This document shows, one piece after another, positions 28,801-38,400 of a stretch of DNA of 64,000 nucleotides. Location: the NCBI GenBank assembly GCA_030849065.1, contig JASAON010001638.1, positions 62,001 to 126,000 on the forward strand, read 5' to 3'. The notes below the pieces were generated by a model. It saw only the letters and a program-made list of their open reading frames with translations, was not told the DNA's origin and searched no databases. The stretch comes from Jaenimonas drosophilae (lineage: Eukaryota; Euglenozoa; Kinetoplastea; Trypanosomatida; Trypanosomatidae). The stretch's first letter is position 1. Each line of letters opens with the position of its first letter. The position numbers and the translations under genes were made by a program.

Positions 28801-30148
28801 CCATGGGCGAGGCGGGCTGTGGGGCAGCACCAGGCTGGGCCCCGGCGAGCAATGCGGCCTGCACCTCTGCCTCTTCACGGAACCCTTCCTCCAGCACCTG
28901 CAAGGTGACGTGGTGGTAGGGTGAGAAGCAGGCGTCCGTCGTGGGGAGGCCTCTCGGGAAGGGCAGCAGGTCAAAGTTGTTCTGCAGCGCGGCGATGGCG
29001 AAGGGATTCTCTGGCATCGTCACGAAGGTTTTGCTGCCGCACATCTTGAAGAGGTGCTTCGTCTTGGCAGAGTAGCGCACACCAGAGAGGACGAAGGCAA
29101 TGACTGCTGAGACAAAGGCACCGAGGGCGAGCACCACGTAAATGATGTTGTGGTTCACATACAACTCAGTGTCTACGCGGTAGCCAATGTAGATGGTCAT
29201 GGCGGACCACGAAATGACGGCGTACACAACGACCGTGAGACGGTTCACCCACTCCGCGTAGTAGGGGAGGTAGAAGCCATAGAGGATGGCCGCCAGGAGA
29301 GACATGATGGACACAATCAGTACTCCAGTTCCACGGCAATTGAAGGCTTGGGTGAGGAAGAAGGTGAAGCACAGACCCACACGGTAGATGTACATGAAGA
29401 TGTCCACGTAGGTGTTGCACCGGCGTCGTACGGAGTCGTCCTCGCGATCCACGGGCACGGAGGTGATGAGGACCATGTAGCTCACGACGCCCCACGCAAT
29501 GAGGGTGGCGATGGAGAAGCCCATCCCAACATTGGCCATGGTTGTGCCGCAGCTCTGGTCGTCAAAGAAGAGGATGTGCTCCTCGTAGGCGGACACGTTG
29601 ACGTTGAGGGCGTTACGCTCCTGCGAGCTCAGGCGTGGATTCACTTCACATACGAACATAGAGAGCAACGCCTGGATGGATGGGATGAAGAAGATGGACA
29701 ACAAAAAGTTGGTGACGTGGCGAAACACACCCATCACATTGGCGATGATGAACTGAGCGTAGCGGAAGGAGAGGGCGAAGATGAGTACGTTGATCCACAG
29801 CACCGCGACGAGGATGAAGTACAAGATGGTGAAGGTCGAGTATGGGATGAAGGTGTTGAAGCTCTCATCCCAAAACGGAATCTGGAAGCAGTAGATGATC
29901 GACCAGGTGAGGTAGTGCCCAGGGTTGTGCGGGTTCAGAGCAAAGGCCAGACACTGAAAGAAGTCCACGACCATGGAGATGACGGTGAGTACGGTGGGGT
30001 AGCGGGCCACGAACATGTACATCAAGGGAAGCCAGGTCGTCTCCATGGGGTGCATGTGATGGCCATGGCGGGAGAAGACGGACGAGCCGGTTCCCGTGCT
30101 CGAGCCTCCCACGGAGGATGACCCCGTATCACCATTGTTGCGGTTCAT
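22892..30148 (-). CDS. Giant multi-pass receptor-like protein with C-terminal class III nucleotidyl cyclase domain
   Basis: 2418 residues from the ATG at 30148. Residues ~40-370 hold about eight to ten membrane helices. A helical cytosolic region follows (YPRRGILIVAYLSFLCDYAN), resembling TmcB/TmcC-type TPR modules (weak). Further helices lie near 810-836, 1011-1036, 1374-1406, 1607-1660 (two), 1867-1895, 1917-1943 and 2116-2145, separated by large loops that may be sensory. The cyclase domain covers about 2205-2400. It keeps Lys2274 and Asp2345 (ATP-type specificity), Asp2278 (second metal Asp, KTIGD), and Asn2352 and Arg2356 (VNTASR). The first metal Asp is Ser2234 (FASLVGF instead of FxDIxGF), so independent catalysis is doubtful. 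A DGDGDGFLDDED loop at 1328-1339 resembles a calcium site. Topology is by eye. Confidence 0.9.
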   Translation of the reverse strand: MNRNNGDTGSSSVGGSSTGTGSSVFSRHGHHMHPMETTWLPLMYMFVARYPTVLTVISMVVDFFQCLAFALNPHNPGHYLTWSIIYCFQIPFWDESFNTFIPYSTFTILYFILVAVLWINVLIFALSFRYAQFIIANVMGVFRHVTNFLLSIFFIPSIQALLSMFVCEVNPRLSSQERNALNVNVSAYEEHILFFDDQSCGTTMANVGMGFSIATLIAWGVVSYMVLITSVPVDREDDSVRRRCNTYVDIFMYIYRVGLCFTFFLTQAFNCRGTGVLIVSIMSLLAAILYGFYLPYYAEWVNRLTVVVYAVISWSAMTIYIGYRVDTELYVNHNIIYVVLALGAFVSAVIAFVLSGVRYSAKTKHLFKMCGSKTFVTMPENPFAIAALQNNFDLLPFPRGLPTTDACFSPYHHVTLQVLEEGFREEAEVQAALLAGAQPGAAPQPASPMGEVAKAAAVPTRSTEQMLLEEAMRTQVVSPTIEVAWVPTDAEVASRFLVEWQSVTQTFPTPHMISFASRIFNRFMLLYPRRGILIVAYLSFLCDYANNFSRMNMCLDIIRSAICELDLSLTERFLLYYFSLHVKEALGIRNAIHQVIVSRARSMHQDVLLRTTLVWRNLLEENRASMSLYWFTNSLALSRYECFCTYVNSLNTVTDDEVFLRNAGLFMDGVYGFRHSGTLCQAVAETVSSIKMMRLQRTFQESARVAEVMDMVNAETEADAKVAAAVEEEHKQDEGNDVASLDQAASSRMSSSLASSSTRVSSVLTSEGRSSQSKVRNSKKITAQMVERIQASVSKSYEELCAHLHWDMFKVSSIFAVILMLAVVAANFAVILVRLAAWRRLEAIIRSINYCRGFINMMLAQMYRTTALLPLDSSVGLSKTQQANLLTNVTYFRSIIDAAEAAHNDVLFGNNRIQDGKLHARVTRISNFVRFYTSDDDYTESRVSYLTHIPVVLASARRIAATLETTPGYFEFLGTIDPNMMSKNILITVESTFSELSTFMETNIRSFSSMSIIIFCACIAGTLFLMCAVGYLLLWNYRRAASVIAKELTLFNIIPKESVKRLAAEAQQKLDTFTYLNERQNVVTAVVESFEEEQKQPISMTDMMLAFGPKTAAGPTDGAAATAAPTGAAAAPSSKLLSHIIQHGGVDVKEASSPSNRRASTSAVLSHKSPRTTPVPGVTSPLEDVGSTLSGPQGSGEPPAEPTLRSDDGEEGMEMSSRQPTLEYATPGVPEGSPMLPSLSSPPVMGEGSSHSEPEDSLTPPTEQTDELDDVDEGDYTDFGDKLLNVYRLSGVSDEKKRLTRRQRMSMLGTITAIPPGGYDDDGLLEMDGDGDGFLDDEDASDREGSVDSEDRTGGSPHKSDRGAAAAHRASQKLPSSICLALLPLVLTTCMIIAAFAVNAAAVYSANDISDSTTSATAGLDCAWQIGNTTFSFYFYAARFVASQSFSDYLNVRDTIITNGEVLDNCRSAINSTNFFEAQRLIVTISLVSMSLIAHNIVENMTGSQAAATSAFALVANETWTPLPMTAQLANSLEPYLTAQQLSEWAPYTNSTYDLALPVEERHELALQTFLGPFGLALLENMVNGYTELLTDLQGVLDDSVSSSYNSFKSMEVATLALLGVSILSCFLVIGVYRHHRRVVILSLVCISLLVVSMITGILSLTKAQTFRSQELDWSQSYNTLYSQLCQFPRTVAYAVSYPFIDNDNALLQLLDVTSAEYIISVDNAFLPQPSSINKNVYLSTFRNVLSSRNEFIHYAWMSIVCAVHGRGDVSIFATNPQISDVTWNMNMDEFYYNYRKMNPNEVYFTTFEDDITNSNPEAMMNLSQKTITSSLLSTLGVQAFGSQSVASGQLTQEYDAALEATQNQMLRLHWVSFGFCIAALIVFFGIVVILSLGSIRAFSRTRDERVIYSAAFGKDSNHVLLTIASVVVFVVVANLVCIGFSAKLTSVLHVEQRVLQEQWFLSNTVALCLSLSNWTTYYDYSVTRGRLVTMLDSIVTMHQDAYLTSQAAMGMRGNRNTILFGSTTPYANYDSTSASMLKVSSCTDPTNSVDGNQQPFLIQFGVIYDLIRGIVLLPKSVTIQPLVLKAALLDIMTRVGSLQYHFYSDPTKATAYVTKELNTCLAVALVMLILAALVSILSFFCCLNSITTKVTQQSIGSKLLLLGLPDDILNTVPEIKEFYDPEAGSSNDQLKRKLQQSERLLQNILPPSISRRLKNGERVIADSHLSVTAVFASLVGFDEYAHKFDAKQLVLFLNGLVVAFDHIVDLLDLEKVKTIGDIYFFCGGLTKKTERDHALRCMECSLFFFEALEDHNNRHNTPNMKLRVGMNTDPAVAGVIGNKKVAYDLWGDCVNTASRMYSTGVPGRIQVSDNTYAKISSYFHFEDCHVQAKGKGTLLTHLYVDRVKSTVYTDINWRVST

Positions 30149-31350
30149 GAGTGAGGTACTACGGTGGCGTGTGGTCTAGTGAATGCTGCACCAGTGCAAC
30201 ACGTCCAATGAAGCAGGATATGATGTAGAAGTGTAGGTGTATGTCTGTGCCCCTCGTCCTCGTGTATCACACTCCTGCTACTATTGTGTCCGTGGGTGTG
30301 CCGACACGAGGAGAGAGAGAGCGTGTGTATCGACGTGGGCGACGGATGAGGTGAGGCCCTACGACGTGTGGCAGCCAACACACAAAACACCAATGAAAGA
30401 AAAAAAAAAGAGAGTACCTGCGTGCACCAAAGAGAAAAATAGTAGTCACGCAGCAGAATTGGGATCAACAACAACGACAATGAAGAAAAGCCACACACAC
30501 ACGCACGCACACTATATGGATTGATGGGCCTGTGGGCAATGCAATGTGGTGTGTGTGGCGGAACCTCCCCGAATCCGGTTTCTTTTTGCTCTGTCTCTGG
30601 GAGGGAGAGAGAGAGAGCAACGTCGTGTGGATGGGGGGTAGGTGGGTTGATGGGCTACACTAGCAGCACTTGTGTACGTGAAGAGGAAGCAATGAGGATG
30701 AAGATGAGAGGTGGGGGAGGGAAGGTACTTGCGGGGGGGGGAGCACACACAGACATACTGGAGAAGCATCGCCACACAACGTAGGAATATGACCTCCCTC
30801 ACTGAGTGAGGCCACATATCCACGCGGCGAAACAAGACGAAAAGTTGATGAACAAGATGTACTGTTGTTGTGGCTCTAACGACAAACACACATCATCCGA
30901 CAAGAACTCTGTCCTTGCTGAGATGGTGATCGCAGATGTGAGTGAAGGGGGGGAAACGAAGAAGAGAAGTGCACGCATGCATCCATCTCCTTCCTCTCGT
31001 ACCCCACCCCCTTCACACTCTCTCCGCGTGGAGTGGCCATCCAAAACCACTCCATACTGAATTACATCACACCGCCCTCGATCATCACTTCACACACGTA
31101 CGTACTCAAGAGGTAGGTAGCGCTACGGGTGTTGTGGGATGGGCCGAGGGCGGGTCACTTACCATACTATGTACACTGGCCTCGGAAGGAGAGCTCTAAA
31201 CAAGAGGGACGACGCCGGGGAGCGAAAAAGATGGCTGTTGTTGTTGCTGTCTGATACAACAACAATCACGAGTGCACGCACACATACTTCATCTACTGCC
31301 AACTCACGTACCTCCCTCCCTCGCACCTCCTCCTTGCACTCACATCACAC
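30149..31350. other. Spacer with purine tracts and G-run
   Basis: A 1.2-kb spacer. It has a purine tract at about 30394-30415 (pyrimidine on the coding strand), (GA)n near 30600-30617, and a G-run at about 30732-30741. No coding sequence is supported. Confidence 0.55.
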
Positions 31351-34275
31351 CTACGCGGACACGGCACCGTCGGTCTCCTTGCAGAAGCGGATATATCCCA
31401 CCTCGCCGTTGCCCAATGAGAAGGCCTTCCCCACTACACCAGCCTCCTGCGGGCTGAGCTGCACGCCAAGGGCGCGAAGCGAGACGAAGAACTGGCCCTC
31501 CTTCACCTGGCCCTTGCGTGTACGGTCGTACTCACGGAAGGCGGGAAGGGCGGTGGTGTGTCGGGTGGCGAGGGTGCGACGGATCTTGTCCATGGCCACG
31601 GCCAACACCTTCTCCTCAACACTCGTGGAGGCACCGCTGGCGGGCACACCCATGCGACGCTGCTCCACGGCCCGCAGGCCGGCACCCTCATCGAGCATCC
31701 GGCGCACGGTATAGACGAAAGCGGGGTAGTCCGCCTCGCCCTCCACGCGGCCGGAGGCGAAGGCGCGCTCCAGCACATGCAGCTCCGGCTCAGTGAGATG
31801 GAGGCCTAGAATACTCACGCAATGGCGAAAGCGGGTGAGGGTGACGTGTTGATGGCGCAGCTCATCCCCATCGGGGAAGAACTCCGACACACGCGGATTG
31901 CGCTCCTGCAAGAAGCAGCACACCTTGGCCAACACCGCCTGCAGCTCGGCATCCTCGGCACAGTCGGTGAGATTGGCGGCAGAGGTCTGGCCCGCAGACC
32001 CGGCCGTGGTGGCAGCCTCAACGGCCGCAGCCGCAGCCGCAGCCGCAGCAGCGCAGGTGTAGGTGTTCCAGGTGGCACCTTCCTCGAAGCCCACCTCGTT
32101 GATGAAGCGGCGGTAGTCCTCCATCTCGGGGTCCGTCGGGACGGCGTAGTAGCGGCAGAGGAGGTCTGTGTCTGTCTCAGACAGGACGAAGCGATGGCGT
32201 GCGAGGGCCTGTTCAAAGTTCATACGTGGGATCTTGCCGTGGTGGAAGCGGTCGAAGTCGGAGAAGAAGGGAGTGAGCAGGGCGCTGTGCGTCTTCACCT
32301 CGTGACGAAGACGGAAGAGCAGCCGGCTGAGACGCGTACGCTCATCCTCGGTGAGGCGTAGGCGCTGAACCGCCTCACTACACAACGAGAACGGCGCCAC
32401 GCTTACCTTCTTCACGCCGTCCTCCGACGCGGCAGCGACGGCCTCCTCGGCCGCCGGTGCGGGTGCTACGTTGGCCACGGTGGAGGACGCAACCATCGTC
32501 CCTCCGAGCATCGTTGGTGGCACACTCTGTGGGGCGTAGGCGCCAACATCGCGGAGGAAGCGTGCGGTGTCAATGTGGCCGCGCACCTTGTCGGACGGGT
32601 AGGTGGCCTTGAGGAGCTCAATCTCAGGGTCCTGCAGCTGCAGACCCGCAATGCCGAGGGCGGTGATGAACTTGTCCTGCTGCAGCGTGCCACCACGGAG
32701 GGGGTCGAAGTCAAGGAAGAACTCTCCAACACGCAGCTCACGCAGCTCCGCACGCTGAGCAATCTTCTGCAGGAGCTCATCCAAATCGGTGGCGGGACGC
32801 AGGCGGGTGTGGTCGGCCTCCTTCTGAAGCTGGGCGAGGACGCCACGCACCACGGCGCCCGTGGTGACAGCACCGGGAACGGAGGCCTGCGAAGGGTCCA
32901 CGTCCTGCACGAACTCGTAATAATTCACGTCCTGGCTCGCACTGCCGTCTGGGTGGGGAATCGTGTACTTACGAATCAGCACGTTGAGCTCCTCAGGGGG
33001 CAGGATGAGGTTCTGCGTGGCCAAACCACGACCAAAGCGAGATGATGTGCAGGTGCGGTGCTCGTAAATCATCTTGCGTACGCGGTCAAAGTCACGGAGG
33101 ACGGGGCTGAGAAAGATGCGGTTGGACTTCACGAGACGACGAACCTTCTCGAGCACACGGTTGGCGGCCTCGAGCTCATCGGTGTGGCGCATGAAGGTGT
33201 CCGCGGCGTGGGTAGAGATGAAGTAGTTGGTGGATTCATGTCCATCGGCGGATATAACGGGGAAGTTCTTGGGGTTGGTGTCGTAGAGAAAACTTCGGTA
33301 GTTCACGCGGGCGAAGGCACCAACGGTGGGGTCCTTTGGGTCTGCCGGATTGACGGTGTAGGCCTGCACGAGTGCCTCCACATTCTCCTCCGTGAGGCTG
33401 AACTTCACAAAGTTAAGACGTCCGAGGGCGGACTCGAACTGCGGCGGGGTCACTGTCCCTGTCTTGAAGCGATCAAAGTCGGTGAAGTAGTCCTCGCAGC
33501 GTAGCTTGTAGAGGGCAAACTGCTCGCGCAGGATGCGGATGAGCTCATCGGAGCTGAGCTTGGGGTTCTTGTAGGAGCCAGAGAAGAAGAGGGAGCTCGG
33601 GGCGGTGTTGATGGCGGTGACGGCGGCCTGGAGCTCATCCTTCTCCTGCAAGGTGGGGTCCACTTCCCGGCACCACATGTTGTAGTACACGTTGCCCTGG
33701 CCATCTCCGTACTTGCGGACGAAGAGCTTCAGAATGGAGGGGTCGAGGGTCTGGAAGGGGATGCAGCGCTCAAACTGTGAGGCCGTTACCTTGCCTGTAT
33801 TCAGCGGGTCCATGTCCTTGAAGGGTGGGATGATGCTGATGCCCTTGGCCTGCACAGCGTGGCGCAGCATCTGCACCGTGGGGAGAAGCCTGGATTCCTC
33901 TTCTGGGGAGAGGCTCAGTGGGCGGCGTGTGGTGGAGGTGAGGAGCTCACGCGGGGGCTTGGACTCCGCCAGGGCCTGCAAAAAGGCGCCGTAGTTAATC
34001 TCGTGCTTGCAGGCCAGACCAGCGGGGGCTGGGCGGTGGCTGCTGCCCTTGCCCGGCACACGTGCTACTTTGGTGTAGTCAAAGGCCTCACACACGGCGT
34101 CGAGCTCTGCCAGGCTCAGCTCAATGCCATTGACGGTGAGGGCCCGACGGAACTGCTCGCGGGTGATACGGCCCGCGCGGAGGTGGTCAAAGTCGGAGAA
34201 GAAGTCGTCGAGACGGATGCGGCGCTGGGCGAGGTGCACCCGTGCCTTCTGCAGCCCACTCTCTACGAGATCCAT
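31351..34275 (-). CDS. Protein with eight degenerate EF-hand-like repeats
   Basis: 974 residues from the ATG at 34275. About eight copies of a helix-loop-helix unit are visible, typically FFxDFDxxxxGxVxxxxFxxAL. Loop starts are near residues 28, 154, 266, 395, 522, 673, 802 and 922. In most the loop reads D-x-D then four residues, Gly, x and a hydrophobic residue, two residues longer than the canonical DxDxDGxIxxxE. Gly is therefore displaced and calcium binding is uncertain. An Ala run near 742-752 separates repeats 6 and 7. EF-hand proteins of this size and repeat style are common in flagellates, where many are cytoskeletal or flagellar, but no specific ortholog is recognised. A pyrimidine tract and AG upstream fit a trans-spliced leader (annotated separately). 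Confidence 0.85.
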   Translation of the reverse strand: MDLVESGLQKARVHLAQRRIRLDDFFSDFDHLRAGRITREQFRRALTVNGIELSLAELDAVCEAFDYTKVARVPGKGSSHRPAPAGLACKHEINYGAFLQALAESKPPRELLTSTTRRPLSLSPEEESRLLPTVQMLRHAVQAKGISIIPPFKDMDPLNTGKVTASQFERCIPFQTLDPSILKLFVRKYGDGQGNVYYNMWCREVDPTLQEKDELQAAVTAINTAPSSLFFSGSYKNPKLSSDELIRILREQFALYKLRCEDYFTDFDRFKTGTVTPPQFESALGRLNFVKFSLTEENVEALVQAYTVNPADPKDPTVGAFARVNYRSFLYDTNPKNFPVISADGHESTNYFISTHAADTFMRHTDELEAANRVLEKVRRLVKSNRIFLSPVLRDFDRVRKMIYEHRTCTSSRFGRGLATQNLILPPEELNVLIRKYTIPHPDGSASQDVNYYEFVQDVDPSQASVPGAVTTGAVVRGVLAQLQKEADHTRLRPATDLDELLQKIAQRAELRELRVGEFFLDFDPLRGGTLQQDKFITALGIAGLQLQDPEIELLKATYPSDKVRGHIDTARFLRDVGAYAPQSVPPTMLGGTMVASSTVANVAPAPAAEEAVAAASEDGVKKVSVAPFSLCSEAVQRLRLTEDERTRLSRLLFRLRHEVKTHSALLTPFFSDFDRFHHGKIPRMNFEQALARHRFVLSETDTDLLCRYYAVPTDPEMEDYRRFINEVGFEEGATWNTYTCAAAAAAAAAAVEAATTAGSAGQTSAANLTDCAEDAELQAVLAKVCCFLQERNPRVSEFFPDGDELRHQHVTLTRFRHCVSILGLHLTEPELHVLERAFASGRVEGEADYPAFVYTVRRMLDEGAGLRAVEQRRMGVPASGASTSVEEKVLAVAMDKIRRTLATRHTTALPAFREYDRTRKGQVKEGQFFVSLRALGVQLSPQEAGVVGKAFSLGNGEVGYIRFCKETDGAVSA

Positions 34276-34661
34276 CGAGGTGAGTGAGTGTGTAGGGTCT
34301 TGTCGTTGCTCTACGAAATACTTACGTCGTGTGAATCACGCAACAACAAAGAAAAAAAGAAGAAGGAAGTAGCACATGTGTGTGAGGAAGAAGGAAGTTT
34401 GTTGCATCGTTCAAGCATGTAGGGGTGCTCACCAAGGTTCACCACTACCACTCCGCATGGGAAGAGATGGGTGTATTCCAGCATGAATCTCCGTCACTGA
34501 TTGCTGCACACCGCACCACACACACAACTGTGGCAGCACTCATCGAGGCATCAGCCACCTCACAAAGAGAGGGAGAGACAGAGAAGGAGAGGCACGGCCT
34601 TGTTTATCCTGCCTCTCCATCAACCTACCCTAGCCTACACACGCACACAGATGATGAGCAC
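34276..34661. other. Spacer upstream of EF-hand-like gene
   Basis: A 386-bp spacer holding the candidate splice signal at 34321-34369 and otherwise unremarkable sequence. Confidence 0.5.
34321..34369 (-). promoter_or_regulatory. Candidate trans-splice acceptor for the EF-hand-like gene
   Basis: On the minus strand a 25-nt C/T-rich tract (plus 34345-34369, nearly pure purine) is followed about 22 nt later by the first AG (plus CT at 34321-34322). Splicing there would leave a leader of about 45 nt before the ATG at 34275. This is the usual kinetoplastid arrangement. The call rests on pattern only. Confidence 0.45.
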
Positions 34662-35117
34662 CTACTCAATACGTCGGTTGGCTTGCTGCAGCCGTTCATC
34701 CATGGGTGGTGCCTTGAAGGGCAGCCAACGGTCCACGTGATGCACAATCTCTAAGGGGAAGATGAGGGCCGAGAGGATGGCGGCAGTGCCAGCACCGTTG
34801 CGCAGCATGCGGTACCCACCCCATGGGGCACTCTTGACGGAGATGAAGACGCTCGTGAGGAAGATGCCTGTTGCCGGTGCAATCCACGTGTTGGCCTCCA
34901 AGTGCTCCGTGGCGCGCAGCGTTTTGCTCGTGATGTACGTGTCTGCCTCGGCGCTGTACTTCTTCACCATGGCGAGGTAGCCGGGAATATCAAAGGTGGC
35001 GCTGATGGAGGCCATCGAGGATGATACACTTCGGCGCACCACCGAGACGCCTTGCTTCACGTAGGCCCACTCACCACTCCATACGGTGATGGCATCGGAA
35101 GGGTTCAAGGCCGGCAT
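34662..35117 (-). CDS. Small predicted membrane protein, possibly mitochondrial
   Basis: 151 residues from the ATG at 35117. An N-terminal amphipathic, Ser/Arg-rich region (VKQGVSVVRRSVSSSMASI) is followed by two hydrophobic segments, about 83-100 (ATGIFLTSVFISVKSAP) and about 107-124 (NGAGTAAILSALIFPLEIV), then a polar tail ending DERLQQANRRIE. Two closely spaced helices with a Gly-rich turn resemble MICOS-type proteins such as the apolipoprotein O-like Mic26/Mic27 group. The similarity is too weak to name it. It is compact and non-repetitive and therefore likely a real gene. Confidence 0.75.
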   Translation of the reverse strand: MPALNPSDAITVWSGEWAYVKQGVSVVRRSVSSSMASISATFDIPGYLAMVKKYSAEADTYITSKTLRATEHLEANTWIAPATGIFLTSVFISVKSAPWGGYRMLRNGAGTAAILSALIFPLEIVHHVDRWLPFKAPPMDERLQQANRRIE

Positions 35118-35457
35118 CCAACTAGACTGAGGAAAAATAGAAGAGATGAAGCTTGTAAGCTAGTGTGTGTAGTCAGGAGCCCTGACCAACAAAAGTGTAC
35201 GATAAGACACCACAACAACTTGATACGTGAATGAAAAAGAAGTGAAGTGAAGTGAAGTGAAGGGCGTGACACACAAGTGCAGGTGATAAGGAGTACACAC
35301 GTCACGCTATGGGTGTGTGTGTGGTAATGCTCAAGAGTTCATATTCATATTCAGTGTGTTGTCGTTGTTGGCCCCCCCCCAACGGAGGGGCACACAAACA
35401 CAGACCACAGACAGACGCAGACATGCCCCCCCCCCACTCATACACAGACAGGGTGGG
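35118..35457. other. Spacer with pentamer repeat and C-runs
   Basis: A 340-bp spacer. It contains a (GAAGT)n repeat at about 35239-35262 and C homopolymers at about 35372-35380 and 35426-35435. No gene is seen. Confidence 0.6.
35239..35262. repeat. (GAAGT)n short tandem repeat
   Basis: About five units of the pentamer gaagt in tandem, in the spacer upstream of the small membrane-protein gene. Confidence 0.85.
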
Positions 35458-38400
35458 CTATCGATGCCGGCCACCATTCGGCGGCGTTGTGAGAATATCC
35501 GGAATGCGTGCATCAATCACGGCGGCCATGACCACGGCTGACCACGCAGCCTCGCCATCTTCATCCTCCTCATGCAGCGCACGTAGCACATGATCCACTG
35601 CAACCGCAGAGCCCAACACGTGGTCTCGTCTCTCTTCACTATACTGCTCCATCCGCTTCATGAAGCTGATCATCTGAGCCGTGGTTGGATTGCTGCCTCC
35701 ACGTGTTTCTGCCACAGGCCTAATCACCGTCGTGGCCCTCGTGCGCGATGAGGTGGCCACGTTGTTGGTCGGTGGGGGTGGCGAGACGCTTCGCGCACGC
35801 TTGTGTCGCGCGGCCAAGATGGAGAAACGTCCTCGGGCCGCAGTTAGGGTTGGTGCCGCCACAGGCAGCACCTCTCGAGCCTCTGTCTTGGCCGGAAAGA
35901 GGAGGTCCAGCTCTGCGGCAAGCTTTGCCACCACATCATCGCGGGCATTGCGCATCGCCGCCACCGTCGTTGGAGGAAGCGAGTCCATCTCCATGGGCGT
36001 GGCAGAAACAAGGCGGTTAACGTAGATGGCTCGACGTGGTGCGGCCAATGAAGGACGCCGCTCCAACCGGCGCATCGCCAGCACCGCCGCATTCTCCGAC
36101 TCCGCATTGCGTGCGAGATCCACGACCACCACGCGATCAACGCCGGGGATGCTGAGGCCCTCCGCTGCACCAACCGCGGGGAGGAGCAGCACCGTGAGGG
36201 AGGATCCACGGTCGGTGAAGCGTTGAAGCAACTCCTGGCGCCGTGGCACAGGCAGGGAGGCAGTGAGGAGGCCAAAGTCTGCACCATCTGCCAGATTCTG
36301 GCGCTGCTCCAGCAATGATCCTACAAGGACGAGGGAGGTGATGGAGTGTGAGAGGACCACCACCCGCTCTCCAGACGCACGCGCAACACGGAGTAGCTGA
36401 AGCAGGCCATGCAGCTTGAAGGAGTGGGCGAGGTCACCCACGGCCAGCCCGGCTGACGATTGATGAGGATGATGCTCCGTGTGCGTGCTTCCGTCCTCAG
36501 CAAAGATGGATGGAAGCTGCATGCAGGGGAGTGCCCAGGCAATGCGTGGATCCCCATGTGCCACACCACCACCACCAAAATCATCATCACCATGGCCACC
36601 ACTCCCTACACCTCGGCGATGCAGCCAATCCCTCACCAACTCACAATGATTGCTGATGGCCATCACGTGAGAGGCAAACGCGGTTTGTTGGCGGTAGTGT
36701 GATGGAGCCTCGTTGCTGAAGGCCTCCACTAACCCACGCAGCAACTTCTGCTGAACCTCGGAGAGGCCAAAGATGAGCGTCGTCTCAACCAAACGTGGTA
36801 GCTCCACATCGTCGTCAAGGTGGACGGAGGCGGAGGCCACGACGTGCATCTCATCACGCAGCCTCATCCACGGCATCAACGGTGTTGTGCTTGGCCCAAC
36901 ACCACCATCGTCGGGCAGTATAGAGCGCACCAATGACCTCCTCCCATCATCATCGTGGAGGTGGCCACTCACCACCAGACGTGACACCTCCACGGGGAAG
37001 CAGCGGAGTGTCTGGGCCAGGGCTGCATGTTTTCTAGCCGCCTTCTGCCCCTCATCCACCACCACCAGCTGAGCGTGATGGAGCAAGAGATGGCGGCACT
37101 CCGACTCAAGCTCCAGACGCACCGCCACACGCGCCGAGGACGGTCGTGCCGGAAGTGGCCGGCGGGCTGCTCGGGCCGGTGCGGCACCAACGGGCAGCGG
37201 CTCCTGTGGCACGGGTGAGATGGATCGCGAGGATGAGCTGCTCTCCTCCTCATCCTCCCAGAAGGACTCTGGCAGAGGTGGCGGCGCAGCCACGGGTGCC
37301 ACATCACAGCCAACATCATTCTCATCGTCGTCGCCCATGACCCGCTCGGCAGCGCCACCACCGCGTCGAAGCAAACGCATCAGCAGCTCATGAGAAGTGA
37401 GGAGCACGGAGAGCGTCTTGATGTGTGGTGGGGCAGCCCAGGCTGCGATACGTGCGTGTCTCACACTCACCGAGCAATCGCTGCTCAGCATCCACACGCG
37501 CAGCGCATGCCCCTCCTCCTCCACCTGACGATGATCCTCGCTGCCATCACCCCAGCTCCTCAGCACTTCCGCCCACTGACCAAGAAGAAGGGCAGGCACC
37601 GCCACCACAACACGTCCAGCACGCTCCACGGAAGCTCCCGCAGCTACACTCGTGGCGTGTGGGTATGTACGACGGCATTCACTCCACCAACGCAGAAAGA
37701 TGGCCACCATGGCAGACTTGCCAAGACCACGCCCACCAGTGAGGAGTGCCACACGCGGCACACATGAAGATGCATCTGTTGTTGTTGTTGTTGTTGCTGT
37801 CTTTCGCCCTCGACCGCTCAGCTGTGCAGCCCAGCCACCCCTACCGGCGCTGCGTGTGGATGCGGAAGGTGGTGGTGGCGGGTCGAGAAGCCTCGTCCAC
37901 AGAAAGCGCAGTCCTGCCCACTGATGCTGCAAGAGTCTGTGAGGGAGAAGCACGTCGTCTGTGATGTAGAAGGCGGGAAGACGGTGACGTTGTGGGTTGA
38001 TCAGCTTCGTTGTGGTGGTGGTTGTTGCGGTTGCGGTTGTGGTGGTGGTGGTGGTGGTGGTGGTGGTGGCAAGCTCCTTCATCGTCTCGTTTACGTTGCG
38101 TGGAGGATTGTCTGATGATGATGATGGATGCAGCTCCAGACGTGGAGGTGGACGTGGCGGTTGTGGCCTGCCAACAAAACGTTGTGAAGAGAATCCTGCC
38201 ACACAATCCTGCAGTACCATGCTACTTGTGTGGTGCATCTCATCAGGGGTGCTGATGAGGACCACTTGGCTCTGTGAGTTCGGCCACTGCGACGTGCTGG
38301 ATGCTTCATCAAGCTCTTGCTGCTCCTTCATCTCCATCTCCATCTCGGCTAAGCCACAACTATATTGAGCCCGCTCCAGAACGCCCATGGTGCTGCGGGG

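Noticed and set aside
29150..30121. 323-codon plus-strand open frame
   Set aside because: Antisense shadow of the membrane segments of the cyclase protein; no domain and no separate support.
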